Positions 1 through 6,423 of a stretch of DNA of 22,465 nt are shown one piece after another (position 1 is the stretch's first letter; each line of letters opens with the position of its first letter). A model generated the notes under the pieces. The model saw only the letters and a list, made by a program, of their open reading frames with translations. It was not told the DNA's origin and did not search any database. The stretch is from positions 1 to 22,465 of the forward strand of contig JBBTCJ010000026.1 in NCBI GenBank assembly GCA_038043285.1. The letters are read 5' to 3'. The DNA comes from JBBTCJ01 sp038043285 (GTDB lineage Bacteria > Planctomycetota > Phycisphaerae > UBA1845). The position numbers were made by a program, and so were the translations under genes.

Positions 1-18
1 GGTCGTTCTTACCGTTGG

Positions 19-2904
19 TTACGGCCCCTGCATGGCGGCGACGAAGTGCAGATGATCGGCCAAGCCCACGACGCCGTCGCCGTTCGCGTCCGCCGGGGCG
101 CAGGAAGGCGTGGATGTGATGGATTCGCCGAAGCACCGTTGGAAGCACGCGTGGTCGGAAAGGTCGATCCGTCCGTCGCCGTCGAAGTCGCCGGTCCCGC
201 CGTCGGAGCAGGCGAGGAGCCTGAAGTCGGTCAGATACCAGCCGATCAGACCAACGCAGGCGTCCTTGGCGAAATCAAAACGAAACTGCACGCTGTCATT
301 CGGGCCGGCCAGACCCGTCAGGTCCACGACCGACGTTCCCCACGACCCACCGTACCCGCTGAACGCCGGCTGACCTCCCAAGGGGTTAGCGCTCTGCGGG
401 TTGAGTGTCGCGTTGTAAGGATTGAAGACGAAGGCCGCGGACGGCAACAGCACAAACGCCGCGCCGTTGACGCTGAGGCTCACGTTGCCGCCGTCGAACG
501 TTGGCTCGGTGACGACCCAATGCGTAAAACTCGCCTGCACGGTGGCTGCGTCGGCGGGCACGACGATCGTCGGACTTAAAAGCGAATGAATTCCGGCCTC
601 GGACGGCGGTGTGCAGTCGCCGATGTTGCGGTCCTCGATGAACCAGGCCGTCCCCGTCGCACGGTCGGGCAATTCGGTCGTTTGAGTCCAGTCGTAGGGC
701 GTGGGCGGGGCGCTGTTGGAGACCGTCCAGCCGTCGATCCCGTTCTCGAAGTCGTCCTCGAACACCACCCGATGGGCGGCGCAAATCGGCGGCGGATTCG
801 GGTCCAGAATCGGCGTGTTGGCGCCACACGCGCCGGGGGCGTTCATCTCGACGGCTTGCAAGGCGAGGTCCAGTTGCTCTGCGTCGAGGGCGGTGAACAC
901 TTCGGCGGAAGGGAATCCGGTCCGCGGATCCAGCGGAAAGGTTCCTACGAGGTCCAGGGCGGCCTGGTTCAAGGCGGCGTAGGCGTCCTGGAAGTCGGAA
1001 GCCACCGTGAGATAGGACGTCAACGCGCGATACCAGACGGCTCCGGACTTGATGGGACCGATTCCGTCGATGGTGAAGCCGTTGAACTCGCCGCCGTCGG
1101 TCGCCAAAGCGAAGGCGTGGTTGGGCACGCCGCTTCCGCTATGAACGCCACCATTGTCGGTCACGCTGCACAATTGGTAGGGATGATTGGCGCTGTCCGG
1201 GCTGCCCTTGCAGCTTGGATGGTACATATCGCGGCCGGCTGCTTCGGGCGTGGTCTCGCCAAGGAGCCAGCGTACCCCGCCGCTCACGTCGTTGGCGCGC
1301 ATGGTGACACGGACGACGTCCCCCGCCGCCAGGCGCGCCTTGAGGAGTGCCCCGTCGTCCTGGGTGATGGCCACGAAGGGAACGACAATCAGCGAATCGA
1401 CGCCGGTCATCGTCGGTGGGAAGCCGGCACGGTTGTTGACCACGATCATGCCCGTCGCCCCGGCGTTTTGGGCGTTGAGAGCCTTGTCCACCAAGTTGCA
1501 GTTCCCTCGGTCGACCAGTGCGAAGTTGCCCGCGATCTCGGCCGCATTGCTGAGAAGTGCCCCCCTAGGGCAGGCGAGCGCCGGGACGGCCATCACGACT
1601 CGCCCGGTGCGGCCCGTTTGATCGAGTTGTGCTCCAGACACTGCTCGGGTCGCGAGGTACGTTCCGGCGATGGACGCAGGCTCGAGCACATTGAGGGAGT
1701 ATCCGCCGACGCAGGCGTTGGTACGAAGCAGGTTGGGGGTGTCTGTGCCCGGGCCGCTGGTTTCGGGCGGCCAGAATGGACCCGCGGGTGGACCGGCGAA
1801 GCCCGTGTTGCCGTTGAACAGGTCCGCGAGTTCGCCGAAAACGTCGGCGTACGACTCATTGAGTTGCCCCGGCTGATTCTGATAGATCAGATCCGCCGTG
1901 TGCTGGATGAGGCCGTGCGTCAGTTCGTGGACCACGACGTCGTCCAGCGTGAGGCCGGGGCAAAAGATTGCCTGGCTCCCGTTCCATCGGGCGTTGGGGC
2001 AACTCAGCGCTCCGGAGTTGACGGTGGCCACGATGGTGGAGCCAAGTCCGTCGAAGCTGTCGCGTCCGAACCCGCGGAAGAGGTAGTCGTAGGCGTCGCC
2101 GGCGTAGTCATACGCGCGATCGACCTCGCCGTTGCCCGTAGGCCCCTGACCCTCGGTTCGCGCGACCGTACCCGGAAGCTCCGGGCCGCCCCCGGCATCA
2201 TGGATGACCCGATCCCTGAGCGTCTCGGTCAGGTTCCATTGATCCAGCACGCGACCGGTGTGGGCGTCGATGAAGAAGGCCTCCGCCGACGCGCCATCGA
2301 CCAGGCGAATGAAGTAGGCCAAGTGCGGACCCTGCGGACGATCGCCGTACCAGCCGGGATCGACAATCACGAGTTCTGTCGCGTCCGGCCGAGCAGTGTC
2401 GGAACGCATCGCCGCGACGGCCACGCGCTCGGCGGCGGCTTGGTCCAGCGTCGGGGTGACACTCAGTTTCGTCGGCACCGGAAAGACGGGACCGTTGACC
2501 GCGACGAATTCTCCGCGTGCGTTCTGATGGGTCTTCACCATTCCGCCGAACACCGGAACGCCGCGATGCACCTGCTCGAAGGAGGCATGCGTCCAGCCAA
2601 GCAGGTCGCGTTCGGCGGCCCGCTGTCGGAGTTGCGACGGCGGATCGTCGAGGCCGATCAGCCCGCGGTATTGGCGGATGACGTCGAACGCGGTCGGTCT
2701 AGCGTTGGCGACGGTCGGCTCGATCGGGATCGCTCCGCCATCGGACATGGTGAAGAACGTGACTCGACCGGTGGCTTGGCTTCGAACCAGTTTCGGCTCT
2801 TGGACGGCCCCAAAGACGGACATCGCGCCCAGGGCAATGATCGCGACAGGCGCGCAACAGGCATGGCTTCCCGTTCGGCGGCTCAACGGTGCATCCCTCC
2901 TCAT
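19..2904 (-). CDS. Secreted M4 (thermolysin-like) metalloprotease with PA insert and dockerin-like C-terminus
   Basis: This is an exported zinc endopeptidase of 961 residues. Visible in order: a signal peptide (arginines, then the core APVAIIALGAMSVFGA); an FTP/propeptide region to about residue 240; the zinc motif HELTH at 326-330, with NESYAD placing the third ligand at E350 and D354; a PA-domain-like insert at about 450-515 (GNFALVDRGNC); the M4 active-site His motif DNGGVHSGSG after the insert; a beta-sandwich-like stretch beginning VFEDDFENG; and two calcium-loop repeats (DFDGDGRIDLSD and DANGDGVVGLAD) at about 904-961. The frame is open upstream to a TTG at 2973, but that codon lies in a good -35 box. 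The ATG at 2904 is preceded by GAGG and the signal peptide, so I chose it. HELTH rather than HEYTH favours family M4 over M36. The dockerin-like tail suggests surface retention, which is an inference. Confidence 0.93.
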   Translation of the reverse strand: MRRDAPLSRRTGSHACCAPVAIIALGAMSVFGAVQEPKLVRSQATGRVTFFTMSDGGAIPIEPTVANARPTAFDVIRQYRGLIGLDDPPSQLRQRAAERDLLGWTHASFEQVHRGVPVFGGMVKTHQNARGEFVAVNGPVFPVPTKLSVTPTLDQAAAERVAVAAMRSDTARPDATELVIVDPGWYGDRPQGPHLAYFIRLVDGASAEAFFIDAHTGRVLDQWNLTETLRDRVIHDAGGGPELPGTVARTEGQGPTGNGEVDRAYDYAGDAYDYLFRGFGRDSFDGLGSTIVATVNSGALSCPNARWNGSQAIFCPGLTLDDVVVHELTHGLIQHTADLIYQNQPGQLNESYADVFGELADLFNGNTGFAGPPAGPFWPPETSGPGTDTPNLLRTNACVGGYSLNVLEPASIAGTYLATRAVSGAQLDQTGRTGRVVMAVPALACPRGALLSNAAEIAGNFALVDRGNCNLVDKALNAQNAGATGMIVVNNRAGFPPTMTGVDSLIVVPFVAITQDDGALLKARLAAGDVVRVTMRANDVSGGVRWLLGETTPEAAGRDMYHPSCKGSPDSANHPYQLCSVTDNGGVHSGSGVPNHAFALATDGGEFNGFTIDGIGPIKSGAVWYRALTSYLTVASDFQDAYAALNQAALDLVGTFPLDPRTGFPSAEVFTALDAEQLDLALQAVEMNAPGACGANTPILDPNPPPICAAHRVVFEDDFENGIDGWTVSNSAPPTPYDWTQTTELPDRATGTAWFIEDRNIGDCTPPSEAGIHSLLSPTIVVPADAATVQASFTHWVVTEPTFDGGNVSLSVNGAAFVLLPSAAFVFNPYNATLNPQSANPLGGQPAFSGYGGSWGTSVVDLTGLAGPNDSVQFRFDFAKDACVGLIGWYLTDFRLLACSDGGTGDFDGDGRIDLSDHACFQRCFGESITSTPSCAPADANGDGVVGLADHLHFVAAMQGP

Positions 2905-2943
2905 TTTCCTCGGCGACGACAAGTGTTTCCCGGCCCCTACGAG

Positions 2944-2973
2944 ATGATAGTCATTCTGCGGCGCGATGTGCAA
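2944..2973 (-). promoter_or_regulatory. Predicted sigma70-type promoter of the M4 protease gene
   Basis: On the minus strand, TTGCAC (2968-2973) and TATCAT (2944-2949) are separated by 18 bp. The predicted transcript would start near 2937 and give a leader of about 33 nt before the ATG at 2904. The placement supports 2904 as the start. Predicted from sequence only. Confidence 0.5.
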
Positions 2974-3021
2974 GAATCGACGGCCATCCGCCTCGCCGTC
3001 GTTCGCCCGGCGATTGGCGCC

Positions 3022-3050
3022 TTGACCGCTCTGTGGATCGACTGTAGACT
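3022..3050 (+). promoter_or_regulatory. Predicted sigma70-type promoter of the tetR-paa operon
   Basis: TTGACC (3022-3027) and TAGACT (3045-3050) are separated by exactly 17 bp, which is close to the sigma70 consensus. The expected transcript start is near 3057, immediately before the palindrome at 3058-3075. A bound repressor would therefore sit over the initiation region. Confidence 0.65.
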
Positions 3051-3057
3051 CTTCTTG

Positions 3058-3075
3058 CTAGCAAGCGCTTGTTAG
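3058..3075. promoter_or_regulatory. Palindromic TetR-type operator in front of the tetR-paa operon
   Basis: CTAGCAAGCGCTTGTTAG is an inverted repeat with 8 of 9 positions symmetric, centred between 3066 and 3067. Its centre fits AnCAAGnnCTTGnT, which I recall as the binding motif of the TetR repressor KstR2. It begins at the predicted transcript start and ends 8 bp before the GTG start codon of the regulator, so autoregulation is the simplest reading. CAAGCGCTTG and the overlapping CTTGCTAGCAAG (3054-3065) are each perfect palindromes. Confidence 0.65.
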
Positions 3076-3083
3076 GGGAACCC

Positions 3084-3686
3084 GTGGCAACTCCAAACGT
3101 GACCGAACCAGTTCCGCGCCACAAGGCTGAGTTGTTGGTGGCTTCCGAGCGGTTGTTTTCGGACCGAGGCTACGAAGCCACGACCGTGCGTGACATCGCC
3201 GACGCCCTGGGGCTTCAGCCGGGCAGTCTCTACGCGCACATTCAGACCAAGGAGGATTTGCTCTGGGAGATCCTGGAATCGGCGGCGGACCGGTTTTTTG
3301 ACGCCGTGCGTCCTGTTGTCGAGTCCGACCTGTTGACCTTGGAGAAGCTTCGCCGGGCGATCGCCGCGCACGTCGGCGTGATCACGCAGAGCGCGCGGGC
3401 GGCGGCCATCTACAGCACCGAATGGCGACACTTGGGCGAGACGCGTCGTCGCGAGTTTGCGTCGAGGCGCGATGCTTACGAACGGATGTTTCGAACGCTG
3501 GTGCACGATGCGGTGTGCGAGGGGGTGTTCGGCGACGTGGATGAGAAGTTCGGCGCGCTGTTGATCCTCTCGTCGATCAACTGGGTCTATCAATGGTACA
3601 AGCCCGACGGGCCGATGCCCCCGGAAGAGATCGCCCGGAGGATCACGGACCTGCTGTTCAACGGCATGAAACGGGCGGGAAGATAA
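3084..3686 (+). CDS. TetR-family regulator, KstR2/PaaR-like, probable repressor of the paa operon
   Basis: A 200-residue TetR regulator. The N-terminal helix-turn-helix covers about residues 13-60 (TTVRDIADALGLQPGSLYAH, then a K-E-D-L-L turn). The C-terminal half has the pattern IYSTEWRHLG, RRDAYERMFR and NWVYQWYKPDGPMPPEEIA, which resembles TetR proteins that sense CoA thioesters, such as KstR2 and Thermus PaaR. I chose the GTG at 3084 because AGGGGA ends a few bases before it. An in-frame TTG at 3069 lies inside the operator. The gene is the first of the same-strand paa cluster, 112 bp ahead of paaA. Family membership is firm. The ligand (phenylacetyl-CoA or a related thioester) is an inference from context. 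Confidence 0.9.
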   Translation: MATPNVTEPVPRHKAELLVASERLFSDRGYEATTVRDIADALGLQPGSLYAHIQTKEDLLWEILESAADRFFDAVRPVVESDLLTLEKLRRAIAAHVGVITQSARAAAIYSTEWRHLGETRRREFASRRDAYERMFRTLVHDAVCEGVFGDVDEKFGALLILSSINWVYQWYKPDGPMPPEEIARRITDLLFNGMKRAGR

Positions 3687-3689
3687 GAT

Positions 3690-3781
3690 GATTGACGATT
3701 TTCGATTGTCGATTTTGGCGGCGGCATGGGACGTATGACGTTGAACCAATTGGCAATCGGCAATTGGAAATCGGCAATCGG
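3690..3781. repeat. Inverted arrays of a degenerate 7-bp repeat between tetR and paaA
   Basis: The left arm (3690-3717) is four 7-bp units: GATTGAC, GATTTTC, GATTGTC, GATTTTG. The right arm (3747-3781) is five units of the opposite orientation: CAATTGG, CAATCGG, CAATTGG, AAATCGG, CAATCGG. The arms could pair into a long imperfect hairpin in the tetR-paaA spacer. The same unit recurs in two more paa junctions and nowhere else that I found in the window. Confidence 0.8.
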
Positions 3782-3798
3782 ATAGGCGGAGCGGAACC

Positions 3799-4785
3799 AT
3801 GGTGGCGGCGGTCGAACCGAAGTGGGGCGGTCTTTCGCAGACGGAGTACGATCGCCGTCTGGCGGCGTTCGAGGCCCGCATCAACCGCGGCGAAAAGATC
3901 GAACCGGCGGACTGGATGCCGGACGAGTATCGGCAGCAATTGATTCGCCTCATCCACGTTCACGCCAACAGCGAGATCTGCGGCGCGCTGCCGGAAGGCC
4001 GATGGATTCCCCACGCTCCGACGTTCAAGCGCAAACTCGCGCTGATCGCCAAGGTGCAGGACGAAGTGGGACACGGGCAACTGCTCTACCGGGCGGCGGA
4101 GACGCTCGGACCGTCGCGCGAGCAGATGCTCGAGGAGTTGATCAGCGGAAAATCAAAGTTCTCCAACGTCTTTCACTATCCGGCCCAGACCTGGGCGGAC
4201 GTGGCCGTCATCGCCTGGTTGATCGACGCCGCGGCGATCATTAATCAGACCATGATGGCGGAAGGCTCGTATGGTCCGTACGGGCGGGCGCTGAAGCGCA
4301 TCTGCTATGAGGAGGCCTTCCACTTCAAGCACGGTTATGAGATGTGCGTCACGCTGGCCGCGGGATCCAGGGTGCAACGTGACATGCTCCAGGACGCCCT
4401 GAACCGCTGGTGGGCGCCGATCATGATGTTCCACGGACCTGCGGATCGGGAATCGAAACACACGGCGATGCTGGTTCGTTGGAGGATCAAACTCAAGACC
4501 AACGACGAGCAGAGACAGCAGTTTCTGAAACAGTTTGTTCCCAAGATTTTCGACCTCGGTCTGACCGTACCGGACAAGAGCCTGCGCTGCGACAAGAAAA
4601 CCGGACAATGGTTGTATGACGATCCGGATTGGGACGAGTTCAAGAGGGTGGTCAACAACGGCGGGCCGGTCTCGCACGAGCGCCTCGAGGCTCGGCGACT
4701 GGCGCATCGCGATGGGCAATGGGTGCGCGAAGCCCTGGAAGCCGCGGCCGCGAAGCGGCCGATCCCGCTGCCGCCCGTGAACTGA
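3799..4785 (+). CDS. paaA: Phenylacetyl-CoA 1,2-epoxidase catalytic subunit PaaA
   Basis: PaaA is the diiron oxygenase subunit that converts phenylacetyl-CoA to its 1,2-epoxide in aerobic aromatic degradation. It acts in the cytoplasm in complex with PaaC and PaaB. The 328-residue protein has the ferritin-like four-helix pattern with two ExxH motifs, E89-V-G-H92 (KVQDEVGHGQ) and E172-A-F-H175 (YEEAFHFKHG), plus E59 and D143 at positions expected for the remaining iron ligands. The N-terminal half (PADWMPDEYRQQL, LPEGRWIPHAPTFKRKL) is typical of PaaA. The ATG at 3799 is preceded by GGAG. PaaB, PaaC and PaaD follow downstream, but paaA and paaB are separated by about 0.4 kb holding another small gene, whereas they are normally adjacent. 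All visible catalytic residues are intact. Confidence 0.97.
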   Translation: MVAAVEPKWGGLSQTEYDRRLAAFEARINRGEKIEPADWMPDEYRQQLIRLIHVHANSEICGALPEGRWIPHAPTFKRKLALIAKVQDEVGHGQLLYRAAETLGPSREQMLEELISGKSKFSNVFHYPAQTWADVAVIAWLIDAAAIINQTMMAEGSYGPYGRALKRICYEEAFHFKHGYEMCVTLAAGSRVQRDMLQDALNRWWAPIMMFHGPADRESKHTAMLVRWRIKLKTNDEQRQQFLKQFVPKIFDLGLTVPDKSLRCDKKTGQWLYDDPDWDEFKRVVNNGGPVSHERLEARRLAHRDGQWVREALEAAAAKRPIPLPPVN

Positions 4786-4809
4786 TGCTGCGATGAAGGA
4801 CAATGGCCC

Positions 4810-5049
4810 ATGATGCGACCAGAAGACGCCCGTGAACACCTGGACAAGCGCCCCTTTGCGCCTTTTCGCATTTGCATGTCCGATGGGATGGCCTACGACA
4901 TCACCCATCCAGATCTATGCATTGTGAGCCGTACGACACTGTTTGTCGGAGTACCTCACCCGACGAAACTCCGAGTCGCAATGGGCGTTCACCACTGCGC
5001 GCTCGTCCACATCGTACGCGTCGAACCGTCGAACGGACACGAAGTGTGA
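4810..5049 (+). CDS. Small protein of unknown function inserted between paaA and paaB
   Basis: A 79-residue protein with the pattern REHLDKRPFAPFRICMSDG, then YDITHPDLCIVSRTTLFVG, ending in ALVHIVRVEP. I recognise this as a small uncharacterised family seen in planctomycetes (RPFxPFxI...DG...HP...V...HIxRIEP) but know no function for it. There is no signal peptide or membrane segment. AAGGA at 4796-4800 lies nine bases before the ATG at 4810, which supports translation. It begins 24 bp after the paaA stop and shares its strand, so it is probably co-transcribed. Its presence splits the usual paaA-paaB adjacency. A role in phenylacetate metabolism is possible but unsupported, because members of this family appear in varied settings. 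Confidence 0.75.
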   Translation: MMRPEDAREHLDKRPFAPFRICMSDGMAYDITHPDLCIVSRTTLFVGVPHPTKLRVAMGVHHCALVHIVRVEPSNGHEV

Positions 5050-5174
5050 ACGCGAAAACGGAGGCCTACACGAAGAACTCTTGCGGATCGCGCGTCGACC
5101 AAGGCGCGTTGCTCCACACCGTCCGCTTCGAGCCGCTCAATGGAGAGAATGGACGGCGACGACACAAGACGTAA
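5046..5174 (+). pseudogene. Truncated second copy of the small protein family
   Basis: A 42-codon frame starting with a GTG that overlaps the TGA of the preceding gene encodes ALLHTVRFEPLNGENG near its C-terminus. This matches ALVHIVRVEPSNGHEV at the end of the upstream protein. The N-terminal two thirds of the family (KRPFAPFRI...HPD) are missing. Many base differences between the two ends fall at third codon positions, which suggests an old diverged paralogue rather than a fresh duplication. It is most likely a remnant. A short translated peptide cannot be excluded. Confidence 0.5.
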
Positions 5175-5197
5175 CGTCGCCCGGGGAAAACGTTCTT

Positions 5198-5518
5198 ATG
5201 ACCGACACGCAATGGCAGGTTTTTGAAGTCTTCCACCAGCAGGCTCGCGGCGAGCCGCACGTTCACGTGGGCTCGGTGCACGCGCCGGACGCCGAGATGG
5301 CCCTGGTGCTGGCCAAGGAACAGTTCGCCCGGCGTCAGGCGTGCGTGAACATCTGGGTCGTCCCTGCGTCCGCCATTGCGGCGACGGCCTACGAAAACGA
5401 CGACATCTTTGAACGGGGGACGGACAAGAGCTATCGTGAATCGTGGGGCTACAAAACGCCCAAGACGGTCCGCGTGACCGACGCCGGCATGCACGTGGAA
5501 GAGGAAGAACAATCGTGA
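5198..5518 (+). CDS. paaB: Phenylacetyl-CoA epoxidase subunit PaaB
   Basis: PaaB is a small non-catalytic subunit that bridges PaaA-PaaC units in the epoxidase complex. The protein has 106 residues, near the usual length of about 95. It shows the family pattern WQVFEVFHQQARGEPHVHVGSVHAPDAEMALVLAKEQFARR followed by NIWVVPASAI. The frame is open upstream to 4943, but the family starts at MTDTQWQVFEVF, so I chose the ATG at 5198. GGGGA about 11 bases upstream is a weak ribosome site. The acidic tail (EEEEQS) is slightly longer than in the E. coli protein as I recall it. The stop codon runs directly into the second heptamer array. Confidence 0.95.
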   Translation: MTDTQWQVFEVFHQQARGEPHVHVGSVHAPDAEMALVLAKEQFARRQACVNIWVVPASAIAATAYENDDIFERGTDKSYRESWGYKTPKTVRVTDAGMHVEEEEQS

Positions 5519-5612
5519 TTGCCGATTGTCAATTGTCGATTTGCAATTGTGCGGCCATTGACAATCGGGGCCGACCGATTGATGAGCCGTAATCAATCGG
5601 CAATTGGCAATC
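5517..5612. repeat. Inverted heptamer arrays between paaB and paaC
   Basis: The left arm (5517-5551) holds five 7-bp units: GATTGCC, GATTGTC, AATTGTC, GATTTGC, AATTGTG. It begins inside the paaB stop codon. The right arm (5594-5612) holds CAATCGG, CAATTGG and a partial CAATCC, with a lone CAATCGG at 5562-5568 between them. The arms are in opposite orientation, as in the tetR-paaA spacer. Almost the whole paaB-paaC spacer is made of this element. Confidence 0.78.
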
Positions 5613-5631
5613 CATAAGGCGGCAAATGCGC

Positions 5632-6417
5632 ATGGCAACTTATGAAACACTAAGTTCCCTGACCGGCGCCATCCGAAACGCGGTCATGGATCTGTTGTAC
5701 CGCCTGGCGGACGACGAGCTGATGATCGGCCATCGCAACTCGGAATGGACCGGACACGCGCCGATTCTCGAGGCCGACATTGCTTTCTCCTCCATGGCTC
5801 AGGATGAGATCGGTCATTCCCAGGTCTATTACCAAATGCTGCATGAACTGGGCGAACCGGACCCGGATTCGACCGCCTTCGGCCGCAAGCCGCGCGAGTA
5901 TCGCTGCGCCTCGCTGGTTTGCCTTCCCAAAGGCGATTGGGGATTCTCCATCGTCCGCCAATTCCTTTACGACGCCGCCGAGACCGTCCGCCTCAACGCA
6001 CTGGCGTCCGGCTCCCTGAGGCCGCTCGCGGCGTTGGCGATCAAACTCCGCGGCGAGGAAAAATACCACCTGATGCATGGGCGCGGATGGATGCTGCGAC
6101 TCGGGAGCGCGACCCCGGAAAGCAAGACAAGGATGCAGTGCGCCCTGGAACAGGCTTACGCGCATGCGCTGGGTCTTTTTGAGCCGACCGAGGCCGACGA
6201 GACGCTCGCGCAGGCGGGGATATGCCCCCACGAGGGTGAACTCCAACGACAGTGGGAATCCGCGATCGCCCCGGTTCTCTCCGACGCGGGTTTGAAGATC
6301 CCCGAATCCGCCAAACCCGCGTATGGCGGCCGCGTGGGCAAGCATCCACCCGATCTCAAGCAGCTCCTGGACGGCCTGCAACTGGTCTACAACATTGATC
6401 CCTCGGCGAAGTGGTGA
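5632..6417 (+). CDS. paaC: Phenylacetyl-CoA epoxidase subunit PaaC
   Basis: PaaC is the ferritin-fold partner of PaaA and is usually described as structural. The 261-residue protein has the family landmarks LADDELMIGHRNSEWTGHAP, WGFSIVRQFLYDAAE and KYHLMHGRGW. It retains what look like complete diiron ligands: E38 (NSEW), E59-x-x-H62 (QDEIGH), D114 or E117, and E143-x-x-H146 (EEKYH). In E. coli PaaC, as I recall it, the first ExxH position reads LLGQ, so the retained motif is notable. AAGGCGG at 5616-5622 lies nine bases before the ATG at 5632 but only three before an ATG at 5626, so I prefer 5632. The gene is followed by paaD after 6 bp. Confidence 0.95.
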   Translation: MATYETLSSLTGAIRNAVMDLLYRLADDELMIGHRNSEWTGHAPILEADIAFSSMAQDEIGHSQVYYQMLHELGEPDPDSTAFGRKPREYRCASLVCLPKGDWGFSIVRQFLYDAAETVRLNALASGSLRPLAALAIKLRGEEKYHLMHGRGWMLRLGSATPESKTRMQCALEQAYAHALGLFEPTEADETLAQAGICPHEGELQRQWESAIAPVLSDAGLKIPESAKPAYGGRVGKHPPDLKQLLDGLQLVYNIDPSAKW

Positions 6418-6423
6418 TTGAAC

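Noticed and set aside
586..3075. Plus-strand 829-codon open frame opposite the M4 protease
   Set aside because: It is a shadow frame in GC-rich DNA. The minus strand has signal peptide, HELTH, PA and dockerin motifs in order, while this frame has none.
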